This document shows, in pieces, positions 17,021-25,165 of a stretch of 64,000 nt of DNA. The position numbers and the translations under genes were made by a program. The notes under the pieces were generated by a model. The model made no database searches and was not told where the DNA came from. It was given only the letters and a program-made list of their open reading frames with translations. Every line of letters starts with the position of its first letter. Within the stretch, counting starts at the first letter, position 1. This stretch comes from Haloarcula sebkhae (lineage in GTDB: Archaea; Halobacteriota; Halobacteria; Halobacteriales; Haloarculaceae): assembly GCF_014647415.1 (NCBI RefSeq), contig NZ_BMPD01000003.1, positions 310,001 to 374,000 of the forward strand. Direction: 5' to 3'.

Positions 17021-20000
17021 ATGGCCGATGTCGTGCGTGTCCTACACGTCGAAGACGACCCCGAGTTTGCGTCGATGACGGCAGCGTTTCTCAGTCGTAC
17101 TGACGACCGGTTCGACGTGGTCTCGGCAACGTCGGCGGACGAGGGACTGACTCGGCTCAGTAAGGAACCGATCGACTGTGTCGTCTCCGATTTCGATATG
17201 CCCAAGCAAGACGGCATCGAGTTTCTGCAGTCCGTCCGGGCTGTCGATGAAGACCTCCCGTTCATTCTCTTTACTGGGAAAGGCTCTGAGGAAGTGGCCA
17301 GTGAGGCGATTTCGGCCGGTGTGACGGACTACCTCCAGAAGCAGCAAGGTACTGACCAGTACACGATTCTGGCCAACCGCATCGCCAACGCGGTCGAGCA
17401 GTACCGGTCACAGCGGGCACTGGATGCGAGCCGGAAGCGGCTCTCGCTGTTTATCGATAAGTCACCGCTCGGCGTCATCGAGTGGGACGAGAGCTTCGAG
17501 GTGGTTCAGGTCAACGAGAAAGGCGAGGAGATTCTGCGGCGCGGGGACGCGGACCTCGTCGGCGAGGAGTTCGAGACCCTCGTCCCGGACTCGGCGCTGG
17601 ATGCGGTCGAAGAGACGATCACGGCCCTGAAGGAAGGCAGTGGGGGCTACTACACAGTACTCGACATCGAAACCGGCGATGGCGAGCAAATCGTCTGTGA
17701 GTGGCACAACCGCATCATCCGAGAAGACGGGGAGACCGTCGCGATCTTCTCGCAGTTTCAGGAGATAACGGAGCGACGGCAGCGACAGCAGCGTATCGAG
17801 GCGCTACACGACACCACCCGGAAGTTGATGCACGCTGAGTCACGCGAGGCTGTCGCCGAACTGGTCGTCGAAACCGCACGCGACCTGCTCGGATTGCCGC
17901 TCAGCGCTGTCTTTCTCGCCGACGAGTCGGCCGACAGTCTCAGACCGACTGCAGTGACCGATCAGGCACGGGAGATCATCGACGACCACCCCACGTTTAG
18001 CGAGGGTGACAGCCTCGTCTGGGAGGTGTTCGAATCCGGCGAACAGCGCGTCTTCGACGATGTCTCAACGAATCCTGGCCGCTACAACCCCGATACCGAC
18101 ATCAGCAGCGAGATTCTGATCCCACTGGGCGATCACGGCGTGCTAATCGCCGCGTCGACCGATACCGATGCGTTCGAGGACGCATCGATCTCACTGATGC
18201 GGACCCTCGCTGCCAACACTGAGGAGGCGCTTTCCAGACTTGATCGACAGCAGGAGCTCAGAACGCTCACGGAACGCCACGAACTCGCGCTCGAGGGTGC
18301 CGAACTCGGCGTCTGGGACTGGAACGTCAAGACGGACGAAGTCACCTTCGACGAGCGCTGGGCCGATATGCTCGGCTACTCGCTCGACGAACTCGACCCG
18401 TCGGTCGACACCTGGGACGAACTGATCCACCCCGAAGACCGCGATCGGACCTACGAGGCACTGGACGCCCATTTCGATGGCGAGACGGAGATCTACGAAT
18501 GTGACCACCGGCTCAAGACGGCCGCCGGCGACTACCGCTGGATTCGCGACATCGGCAAGGTGTTCGAACGCGACGAGCACGGCGACCCGGTCCGTGCGGT
18601 GGGGATCCATCAGGACGTGACCGACCACAAAGAACGGAAACAGGCCCTCGAAGACACGAGCCGCAAACTGCAGGTCATTCTCGACACAGCGCCGACGTAC
18701 ATCCTGATGAAAGATACTGACAGCCGCTTTCTCTTCATCAACAGCGCGGCCCGTGACCTCTACGGGATCGACGCTGACGAGTCCGTCGTCGGGACAAGTG
18801 ATTACGATATTCTCCCGGACCACATCGCGGAGCAGACCCACGCCGACGATCAGCGAGCCCTCGAACAGAAAGAGACCGTCGAAGTCGAGACGGTGATTCC
18901 CGTCGATGGGACGGAGCGGACACATCTGACGCGGAAGACGCCGATACTCGACGAGGATGGCGAGCCGTATGCCCTCTGCGTCGTTGCGACCGACATCACC
19001 GAACAGAAACGGCGCGAGCGGGAGTTGGCCCGCCTCACCGACGAGTACGAGGCGGTGTTCGAGAACACGAACGACGCCATCGCGCTCGTCGACATCGAGG
19101 GGTCGGCAGACGATCCGACGTTCCGCTACGTCCGGACGAACGAGGCATACGAACGACAGAGCGGGTTCGACACTGAGTCACTGACCGGTCAGACCCCAGT
19201 CGAAGCTGCTGGCCCGGACAGCGGTCGTCGAATCGCCGACCACTACGACCGGTGTGTCTCGGCCGGTGAAACCATCACGTTCGAGGAGCGGGACCTCCAC
19301 CCGACTGGTGTCTGGGAGACGCAGGTGACACCGATCTTCGCTGACGGAGAGATCGATAGACTCGTTGCTATTTCTCGGGATATCTCCGACCGCATCGAGT
19401 ACCGAGAAGAACTGGAGCGGCAGAACGACCGGCTCGCAGAGTTCGCGAGCATCGTTAGCCACGACCTCCGGAACCCGCTTAGCGTCCTCGAAGGCTCACT
19501 CGCCCTCGCCAGAGACACCGGAAATGACGAGCAGTTCGACCGTTGTTACCGTGCAATCGACCGCATGAAGGAACTCATCGAGGATCTGCTGACTCTCGCA
19601 CGTGAGGGGGACACGGTATCCGAAACGGAACCGCTCGACCTCGAATCGACTGTGCAGTCCTGCTGGCACGCCGTCGAGACGTCTGATGCCACCCTCGAAG
19701 TCACTGCCGAGAGCACGATCTACGCCGACGAGAGCCGCGTTCGCCAACTCCTCGAAAACCTCATCAACAACGCTGTGACACACGGCGGCCCGGCTGTCAC
19801 TGTCGAGATCGGCAATATCAACGATTCGGGTTTTTATGTCGCCGATGATGGCGGCGGCATCCCGGCTGAACAACACGAAACCGTATTTGAGAGCGGCTAC
19901 ACCACTACCGATGGTGGCACCGGCTTTGGTCTCGCTATCGTCAAGGAGATAGCGGCGGCACATGACTGGTCGGTGTCCGTGACTGAGAGCGACGACGGCG

Positions 20001-20041
20001 GCGCACGATTCGAGTTCAGGGGCGTCAGACAGGAATTATAG
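17021..20041 (+). CDS. REC-PAS-GAF-PAS-PAS-PAS hybrid sensor histidine kinase
   Basis: 1006 aa, soluble. Receiver domain at residues 5-120 with phospho-acceptor Asp57 in CVVSDFDMP and acidic pair Asp12/Asp13. PAS about 140-250, GAF about 265-405, then three further PAS domains (about 412-530, 540-655, 665-790). H-box FASIVSHDLRNPLSVLEGS with His814; HATPase with N-box LENLINNAVTHGG, G1 VADDGGGIP and G2 GTGFGLAIVKEI. Such N-terminal receiver kinases are common in haloarchaea, where the receiver may take phosphate from another kinase. No TM segment, so it senses cytoplasmic signals (redox, light or small ligands cannot be told apart). No adjacent output protein; the PH-like gene follows 224 bp later. 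Confidence 0.9.
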   Translation: MADVVRVLHVEDDPEFASMTAAFLSRTDDRFDVVSATSADEGLTRLSKEPIDCVVSDFDMPKQDGIEFLQSVRAVDEDLPFILFTGKGSEEVASEAISAGVTDYLQKQQGTDQYTILANRIANAVEQYRSQRALDASRKRLSLFIDKSPLGVIEWDESFEVVQVNEKGEEILRRGDADLVGEEFETLVPDSALDAVEETITALKEGSGGYYTVLDIETGDGEQIVCEWHNRIIREDGETVAIFSQFQEITERRQRQQRIEALHDTTRKLMHAESREAVAELVVETARDLLGLPLSAVFLADESADSLRPTAVTDQAREIIDDHPTFSEGDSLVWEVFESGEQRVFDDVSTNPGRYNPDTDISSEILIPLGDHGVLIAASTDTDAFEDASISLMRTLAANTEEALSRLDRQQELRTLTERHELALEGAELGVWDWNVKTDEVTFDERWADMLGYSLDELDPSVDTWDELIHPEDRDRTYEALDAHFDGETEIYECDHRLKTAAGDYRWIRDIGKVFERDEHGDPVRAVGIHQDVTDHKERKQALEDTSRKLQVILDTAPTYILMKDTDSRFLFINSAARDLYGIDADESVVGTSDYDILPDHIAEQTHADDQRALEQKETVEVETVIPVDGTERTHLTRKTPILDEDGEPYALCVVATDITEQKRRERELARLTDEYEAVFENTNDAIALVDIEGSADDPTFRYVRTNEAYERQSGFDTESLTGQTPVEAAGPDSGRRIADHYDRCVSAGETITFEERDLHPTGVWETQVTPIFADGEIDRLVAISRDISDRIEYREELERQNDRLAEFASIVSHDLRNPLSVLEGSLALARDTGNDEQFDRCYRAIDRMKELIEDLLTLAREGDTVSETEPLDLESTVQSCWHAVETSDATLEVTAESTIYADESRVRQLLENLINNAVTHGGPAVTVEIGNINDSGFYVADDGGGIPAEQHETVFESGYTTTDGGTGFGLAIVKEIAAAHDWSVSVTESDDGGARFEFRGVRQEL

Positions 20042-20092
20042 GGCGTCTGTGCCGTAACGGCTGTTCTCCATACACCAGTCCATCAAGTATTA

Positions 20093-20118
20093 CATATCTG
20101 AACTGCTGAGCAGATATG
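20093..20118. promoter_or_regulatory. Perfect 8-bp inverted repeat, possible operator
   Basis: CATATCTG, a 10-nt spacer, then CAGATATG. It lies 52 bp after the histidine kinase stop and about 150 bp before the PH-like gene. The arms are AT-containing, unlike a GC terminator stem, so a regulator site is as likely as an mRNA hairpin. The rest of the 20042-20265 gap holds the 14-codon ORF at 20225. Confidence 0.4.
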
Positions 20119-20224
20119 GTGGCCATAGGTAGTACCTGTTCAGCTATTGGTAACCATCTGTCCTATCCTGGGTCAATAATGGCACGTTCGTAACACTCAT
20201 TCCCAGGGCTGTGACACTAGCTGT

Positions 20225-20269
20225 ATGGATCGCGTTGCAATCGCTGTCGCCGCTCCGGGAAGCCGATGA
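20225..20269 (+). CDS. Possible 14-aa leader peptide overlapping the next start
   Basis: Reads MDRVAIAVAAPGSR and stops with TGA at 20267-20269, which overlaps the ATG of the following gene (ATGA). The overlap would allow translational coupling. There is no clear TATA at the right distance, so it may equally be chance. Confidence 0.2.
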   Translation: MDRVAIAVAAPGSR

Positions 20270-20892
20270 TAGAGGACGTCACCAAGCGGGCGGAGACAGT
20301 TGCGGAGATGGCGCCCGGTGATTCGGTAACGGTAGGTGTCCTCGCTGGATACAAGAGCCGCTTCTCCGAGTCACCACCGCTGAACAACCCACCGCTGACG
20401 TACCTCGACGGCGCGGAAGCCCCGGCGTATCTTCTGACCAACGGGAAGCGCGGCATCGGGCGCGGGACGAAACGCAAGACCGACTCACCGGTCGGGGACC
20501 GACGGACGGTCATTCTGGTCACCGGCCGCCGGACGCTCTGCCTCATCGGGAAAGACGAGGACGACGAGGTCATCGAAATCCCACACGAGGCAGTTGCCGA
20601 CGTTACCACCAAGTCCGGGTTCCGTGCGCACCGCCTCGCGCTCCGCACCCCGCGGAAAATGTACCACTGCTGGGTGCATCGCAAGACCGACAAGACAACC
20701 CTCAACGAGGCCGCAGAGTTCATCGAGAACCACCAGCAGGACAGTCCGGACGCGATCGACGGCGACGACACCGCCAACCGGGTGATGTATCGCGGCCGTC
20801 CCGTCGCACCGCAGGACAGCACGACCGAAACCGGAGACAGCGACCAGACCACATACTACCGCGGACAACCAATCGACGACGACAGCGACTGA
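20266..20892 (+). CDS. Hypothetical protein with PH-like domain
   Basis: 208 aa, soluble. The central part alternates strands (RRTVILVTGRRTLCLIGKDE, EVIEIPHEAVADVTTKSGFR, RLALRTPRKMYHCWVHR) and ends in a helix (TTLNEAAEFIENHQ), which is the layout of bacterial PH-like domains. The C-terminus contains two copies of a short motif, VMYRGRPV and TYYRGQPI, 30 residues apart in an acidic tail. Start at 20266, though no clear TATA is at -30 and a short upstream ORF overlaps it. Function unknown. Confidence 0.65.
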   Translation: MIEDVTKRAETVAEMAPGDSVTVGVLAGYKSRFSESPPLNNPPLTYLDGAEAPAYLLTNGKRGIGRGTKRKTDSPVGDRRTVILVTGRRTLCLIGKDEDDEVIEIPHEAVADVTTKSGFRAHRLALRTPRKMYHCWVHRKTDKTTLNEAAEFIENHQQDSPDAIDGDDTANRVMYRGRPVAPQDSTTETGDSDQTTYYRGQPIDDDSD

Positions 20893-20933
20893 CAGACGTG
20901 GTTCATGCGTGTGCAAACCGCATTATTGCTCGC

Positions 20934-21246
20934 GAGTCACTCCGTTCCCCGTTGTCGGGCGGCGATACCGCCCGACTGCCTGCGGGACCGAAGGTCCCGC
21001 TCCGCTCGCAATTCGAGGGCCACTCCCCGTAAGCGCGCCCCTCGCTCTCCTCACGGTTCGTTACCACTCACCGTTCGGATATCCGGAGACCCCTCGCTAC
21101 GCTCGGGCTCTCCCTGCTCACGGCTTCGCCGTTCACCTTCCGCGGTTCTCACCCGCTTCGCTCGCTTCGAACCGCGCTACTGCTCGCGGGTCGTTCCTCC
21201 CCGCTCGCAATTTCGAGGGCCGCTCCCGTCAGTCGCGCCCCTCGCT
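20934..21246. repeat. Hairpin cluster bracketed by a diverged direct repeat
   Basis: This 350-bp gap between the PH-like gene and carA holds no gene. It contains perfect inverted repeats at 20954-20976 (gtcgggcgg/ccgcccgac, 5-nt loop), 20982-21000 (gcgggacc/ggtcccgc, 3-nt loop) and 21141-21176 (cgcggttc/gaaccgcg, 20-nt loop), plus acggcttcgccgt at about 21119-21131. A 45-bp segment at 21002-21046 (ccgctcgcaattcgagggcc onward) recurs with few changes at 21201-21246, and the sequence before it (tgctcgcg-gtc-ttcctcccc type) recurs too. The right copy runs into the carA stop codon. Open frames across it are Arg/Ser/Pro-rich artefacts. Confidence 0.75.
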
Positions 21247-22291
21247 ACTCCCCCGCCATCCCTAGCACATCATCAAAGAAGCCGAGCGAATCGTGCGGGC
21301 CGGGGTTGGCCTCGGGGTGGTACTGGCGCGTGATGATGTTCAGGTCGTCGTTTTCCAGCCCTTCCGGCGTGTCATCGTTGACGTTGACCTGGGTCACGTC
21401 GAGCTTGTCGCCGGGGTCGGCGACGGTGTAGCCGTGGTTCTGTGTCGTCATCACGACTTGATTGGAGCGCAGGTCACGGACCGGCTGGTTCACGCCACGG
21501 TGGCCGAACTCCATCTTCTCAGTTTCGCCGCCGAGCGCATTGGCGACGACCTGCTGGCCGAGACAGATGCCTGCGAGCGGCACGTCGCCGACGTAGGTTT
21601 CGACGAGTTCGCCGGCCTGTTCGAAGTTCTCTGGGTCGCCGGGACCGTTCGAGATGAACAGCAGATCCGGGTCGACCGCGGCCACGTCGTCCTCGCTGGT
21701 GTCGTAGGGGAACACGTGGACCTCGGCGTCGCGTTCGACGAGCGACTCGGTGATGGAGCCCTTCGCACCGCAGTCGACCAGCGCGACCGTCGCACCGTCG
21801 CCGCCTTCGTTGTGGACCTCCACGTCGTCGACGGAGACCTGCGCGCCGATGTCGGTGTGGTCGGACATGTGCTTACACTCGTGGAGTTCGTCGAGCGCGT
21901 CCTGCTCGGTCACGTCCGGCCCGGCGGCGATCCCGCATTTCATCGCGCCCTCGTCGCGGATCTCGGTGACGATGTCGCGCGTATCGAGGTGGTCGACGGC
22001 CGGGATACCCTCTGATTCGAGCCACTCGGCCACGTCGTCGGTCATCTCGCGAGCCACTGCCGCACGCGGGTGGACGCGGTCCGACTCGAAGCGCTCCTCT
22101 CGGACGCCGTAGTTCCCGATGAGCGGATAGGAGAACGTCAGGACCTGTTCCTCGTAGGATGGGTCAGTGAGACTCTCCTCGTACCCGGTGTACGCCGTTG
22201 TAAAGACCAGTTCGCCGCGGGCCGTCCCCGGAGCACGAGCGCGCGCCTCGATGACGCGGTCGCCTTCGATTGCCACGTATGCGTCAGCCAT
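21245..22291 (-). CDS. carA: Carbamoyl phosphate synthase, small (glutamine amidotransferase) subunit
   Basis: 348 aa; releases ammonia from glutamine and channels it to CarB. N-terminal CPSase_sn domain (GELVFTTAYTGYEESLTDPS) and class-I GATase domain with nucleophile Cys in LAGICLGQQVVANALGG and the His-Glu pair in YHPEANPGPHDS. NHGYTV and SNGPGDP are also typical. The start MADAYVAIEGDRV is at 22289-22291. The stop codon falls in the edge of the adjacent repeat block. It faces carB across 4.3 kb and is divergent from the Lrp-type regulator. Confidence 0.97.
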   Translation of the reverse strand: MADAYVAIEGDRVIEARARAPGTARGELVFTTAYTGYEESLTDPSYEEQVLTFSYPLIGNYGVREERFESDRVHPRAAVAREMTDDVAEWLESEGIPAVDHLDTRDIVTEIRDEGAMKCGIAAGPDVTEQDALDELHECKHMSDHTDIGAQVSVDDVEVHNEGGDGATVALVDCGAKGSITESLVERDAEVHVFPYDTSEDDVAAVDPDLLFISNGPGDPENFEQAGELVETYVGDVPLAGICLGQQVVANALGGETEKMEFGHRGVNQPVRDLRSNQVVMTTQNHGYTVADPGDKLDVTQVNVNDDTPEGLENDDLNIITRQYHPEANPGPHDSLGFFDDVLGMAGE

Positions 22292-22337
22292 TACGAGATG
22301 CGTATACTATAGTGGGGCATAAGGGTTGCTTTCGAAG

Positions 22338-22355
22338 ACGAGTTTCGAATTTCGT
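22338..22355. promoter_or_regulatory. Imperfect palindrome between carA and lrp-type gene
   Basis: acgagtttcgaatttcgt matches its reverse complement at 14 of 18 positions and lies in the 102-bp divergent gap, 39 bp upstream of the regulator ATG. It has the AT-rich core and flanking CG half-sites of Lrp/AsnC-type operators, so it is a candidate binding site for the neighbouring regulator. Confidence 0.4.
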
Positions 22356-22393
22356 AATCCTCAAGTTACGACCGGTGATACTGTCACATCTCG

Positions 22394-22807
22394 ATGGACG
22401 ACCTCGACAGAGAGATACTCTCGATACTCCGCCGGGACGCCCGAACCCCGTATACGGAAATCGCGGACCGGGTCGGCACGTCGGAAGGGACCGTGCGAAA
22501 CCGCGTCGAACGACTGGTCGAGGACGGCGTTATCGAACGCTTCACTGTCGCGACGCGGACTGGCAACGTGAAAGCGATGATCGAGGTCAGCGTCGATGTC
22601 AACGTCGATACGGCCGAGGTTTCGGACCGTATCGCCGATTGGCAGGAGGTCGATTTCGTGTGGCAAGTCTCCGGCGAGGAGGATATCGTCGTCGTCGTTG
22701 ACGCCGCCGACACCGACGCGGTCAACGGACTCATCACGAAGGCGCGTGAGCTGGAGGAGGTTGTGGGCACGAAGACGAGGCTCATTCTGAACGAACGAGT
22801 TGGGTGA
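22394..22807 (+). CDS. Lrp/AsnC family transcriptional regulator
   Basis: 137 aa. N-terminal HTH: MDDLDREILSILRRDARTPY, TEIADRVGTSEGTVRNRVER (about residues 1-50). C-terminal RAM effector-binding domain (SVDVNVDTAEVSDRIADWQE; VDFVWQVSGEEDIVVVVDAA). Archaeal relatives respond to amino acids and bind palindromes near their own promoters. It diverges from carA, which feeds arginine and pyrimidine synthesis, so a link to amino-acid status is plausible but is inference. A weak TATA (aagttac) lies about 30 bp upstream. A strong inverted repeat follows its stop. Confidence 0.9.
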   Translation: MDDLDREILSILRRDARTPYTEIADRVGTSEGTVRNRVERLVEDGVIERFTVATRTGNVKAMIEVSVDVNVDTAEVSDRIADWQEVDFVWQVSGEEDIVVVVDAADTDAVNGLITKARELEEVVGTKTRLILNERVG

Positions 22808-22831
22808 CGCACGGCACTGCCGCGCGAGCCA

Positions 22832-22857
22832 ACTCGGTGAATTGGAATTCGCCGAGT
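22832..22857. promoter_or_regulatory. 12-bp-arm inverted repeat upstream of mscS
   Basis: actcggtgaatt, 2-nt gg, aattcgccgagt: 11 of 12 positions pair. It begins 25 bp after the regulator stop and ends 9 bp before a TATA-like ttttaaat at 22866-22873, the position of an upstream regulator site. A second TATA-like tttcata at 22938 lies 30 bp before the mscS ATG. The block could also form the 3' hairpin of the regulator mRNA. Confidence 0.5.
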
Positions 22858-22967
22858 GGGGGTGATTTTAAATGAGCGCGTCGGGTGATGGGTATGGCGG
22901 AGCCGTAGTCGCTACCAGCTCGGATATGACACCTTGATTTCATACCTATTGGGCTACGAGAGACGAT

Positions 22968-23843
22968 ATGCAGTTCCCGGCGGGTCTGGATATCGACATC
23001 GTCTCGACGTACGGACAACTCGCGAGCGGCGGGGCGCAGTTCCTCGCCGCTGCGGCACTCCTCTACGCTATCGGCCGGCTCATCGTCGTGCCAGCGACTC
23101 GGTGGGCCCTGTCACGGACGGCGACGAATAAGACGGTCGCCAGCGCTCTCACCAGTGCCGTCCACCTGCTGTCGGTGGTCTTTGCGGTGGTCATCGGGGC
23201 TAGCGTTGCGGGCTTCCGGGGCGCACTCGCCGGGTCGACACTGTTGGCGGCTGGCATCACGCTGGCGGTGGGGCTGGCGGCACAGGACGTACTCGGGAAC
23301 TTCGTCGCCGGCGCGTTCATCGTGACGGATCCGGACCTGAACGTCGGTGACGTCATTGCCTGGAACGGGATGCAGGGCACAGTCGTCGACATCGACCTGC
23401 GCGTGACTCGGATTCGGACGCCGGATAACGAGCGCATCGTCGTCCCGAACACGGCGCTGGCGACGAGCGCGGTGACGAACCAGACCTCGACCGGGCCTAT
23501 CGGGATCTCCTACCAGTTCGGCGTCAGCTACGAGGACGACATCGAAACGGTTCAGGCCATCATCGAGAACGCAGCCCGCGATCTCGACCACGTCTCGGAG
23601 AAGCCAGCGCCGACAGCCAGAGTCTCCGACCTCGCGTCGACGGCAGTCATCCTGACGGGCCGGATCTGGATCCCCAACGAACGGCGGAACCGACTCGCGT
23701 CGGTCAGGGCCGCGTTCATCCAGCAGGTACAAGCGGACTGCCACGCGGAGGGCATCGACCTCAGCGACACGAGCCAGCACGAACTCTCCGGCGACATCGG
23801 GATTCACGACAGCGTCGGGCCGACACACGAGCGAACCGAGTAA
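22968..23843 (+). CDS. MscS-family mechanosensitive ion channel
   Basis: 291 aa. Three N-terminal TM segments, the last being the Gly/Ala-rich pore helix (LAGSTLLAAGITLAVGLAAQ followed by DVLGNFVAGAFIV), then the beta domain (NVGDVIAWNGMQGTVVDIDL, RTPDNERIVVPNTALATSAV) and an alpha/beta C-terminal domain. It opens under membrane tension to release solutes after osmotic downshock, which suits a halophile. Size equals the minimal MscS. Likely its own promoter (tttcata, 30 bp upstream). Confidence 0.93.
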   Translation: MQFPAGLDIDIVSTYGQLASGGAQFLAAAALLYAIGRLIVVPATRWALSRTATNKTVASALTSAVHLLSVVFAVVIGASVAGFRGALAGSTLLAAGITLAVGLAAQDVLGNFVAGAFIVTDPDLNVGDVIAWNGMQGTVVDIDLRVTRIRTPDNERIVVPNTALATSAVTNQTSTGPIGISYQFGVSYEDDIETVQAIIENAARDLDHVSEKPAPTARVSDLASTAVILTGRIWIPNERRNRLASVRAAFIQQVQADCHAEGIDLSDTSQHELSGDIGIHDSVGPTHERTE

Positions 23844-23902
23844 CCGCCGGCCGACACAGGTTCAAAGCCCGTGCTGTCTGCGAGATTCGTAGCGTCCGTA
23901 CG

Positions 23903-23908
23903 TTTATA
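23903..23908 (+). promoter_or_regulatory. TATA element for the AI-2E family gene
   Basis: tttata begins 29 bp before the ATG at 23932, selecting that start over the ATG at 23926. Confidence 0.65.
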
Positions 23909-23931
23909 CTTGTTCATAAGGTGGTATGTAT

Positions 23932-25032
23932 ATGGACGAGAAGCGCATCGTCGTCGCCCTCTTCGGTCTCGCTGTCGCGGTGGTGGTCGGCGTACTCGCA
24001 TATCAGTTTATCGCGGCGTTGACTGTCTCCGTGTTCCTTTATTATTCGACGCGGCGGTACTACAACTCCCTTCGCAGGCTCCGCCTTCCATCGCGAGTGC
24101 GTGCGGTCGTCGTCATGGCGTCGCTGGCGATTCCCCTCCTGTTGCTTGTCAGCTATGCCGCCGTCCTCCTCATCGTCGAAGCCCGACAGTTCGTCACCCA
24201 GTACGCGCTCGTGGACGTGGCCGCAGCACACGTCAGCTGGCTGGACGGCGCAGACTCCGTGCCAGACCTCACCGTCGAGGGGCTGTACAGCGCCTATCAG
24301 TCGGGACAGCTCTCGCCGTTCGTCGACTTCCTCAGCGAGAACGCGATGGTGCTCACGTCGGTCGCCTCCCAGTTCTTCCTCAATCTGTTCATCACGACCA
24401 TCGTCACGTACTATCTCCTCGTGGACGGGCGGCGCATCCGCGAGTGGCTGCTCCGGTTCGATGACGAGGCCATCATCCGCGAGTACCTCGAAGCCGTCGA
24501 CGAGGAACTGGAAGCGGTGCTGTTTGGCAATCTCTTGAACGTGTTGGCGATATCGCTTATCGCCATCGCCGCGTTCACCGGCTATAACGTCGTCGCGCCG
24601 GCGGCTGTCGAGGTTCCATATCCGACGCTTGCCGGCGCGCTGACCGGTATCGCGAGCTTGATTCCCGTCGTCGGGATGAAAATAATCTACCTCCCGCTGA
24701 CCGGTATCACCGCGCTCCCGGTGGTGCTCGACGGTCAATCCTCGTTGCTCGTGTACGTGCTCGGGTTCCTCCTCGTCGCGGTGGTCGTCGTCGACACGAT
24801 CCCGGACCTGCTGCTCCGGCCACTCCTCAGCGGCGAGAGCACGCACGTCGGGCTCCTGATGCTCGCGTACACGCTCGGACCGGTCGTACTGGGGTTCTAC
24901 GGACTGTTCTTCGCACCGATACTGCTCGTCGTCGGCATGACGTTTGCGAATACGGCCCTTCCTCGTCTGCTCGGCGCGAGTGAGCCGGACGGCATTGATC
25001 CCGATCAGTTACGACTGGAAGACTTCAGATAG
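23932..25032 (+). CDS. AI-2E family transporter (TqsA/PerM-like permease)
   Basis: 366 aa from MDEKRIVVALFGLAVAVVVG. About eight TM helices arranged 3 + 5 with a long extracellular loop (about residues 85-140), as in the family. Family motifs include ITTIVTYYLLVDGRRIREWL and the VPYPTLAGALTGIASLIPVVG loop, with LLSGESTHVGLLMLAYTLGP near the end. Despite the name, members export diverse small molecules and some act as Na+/H+ antiporters; the substrate here is unknown. Promoter geometry selects the ATG at 23932. Confidence 0.9.
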   Translation: MDEKRIVVALFGLAVAVVVGVLAYQFIAALTVSVFLYYSTRRYYNSLRRLRLPSRVRAVVVMASLAIPLLLLVSYAAVLLIVEARQFVTQYALVDVAAAHVSWLDGADSVPDLTVEGLYSAYQSGQLSPFVDFLSENAMVLTSVASQFFLNLFITTIVTYYLLVDGRRIREWLLRFDDEAIIREYLEAVDEELEAVLFGNLLNVLAISLIAIAAFTGYNVVAPAAVEVPYPTLAGALTGIASLIPVVGMKIIYLPLTGITALPVVLDGQSSLLVYVLGFLLVAVVVVDTIPDLLLRPLLSGESTHVGLLMLAYTLGPVVLGFYGLFFAPILLVVGMTFANTALPRLLGASEPDGIDPDQLRLEDFR

Positions 25033-25134
25033 CCGCAGTAATCGGGTCGGAAGTCGAACACGAATGGGGGATTTACGAGTGAACCGTTCTTGATGGCCGT
25101 GTTGGGCGTGTACTTTTACCATACAAAAAGAACA

Positions 25135-25140
25135 TTTATA
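25135..25140 (+). promoter_or_regulatory. Promoter of the GAF histidine kinase
   Basis: tttata lies 31 bp before the ATG at 25166, in an AT-rich stretch (accatacaaaaagaacattt precedes it). Confidence 0.65.
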
Positions 25141-25165
25141 TTCAGGTCGGGGTAAGGGAGTAAAA

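Noticed and set aside
20905-21333. Two Arg/Ser/Pro-rich open frames in the hairpin block
   Set aside because: The sequence is repeated, palindromic and non-coding in character; the frames overlap carA.
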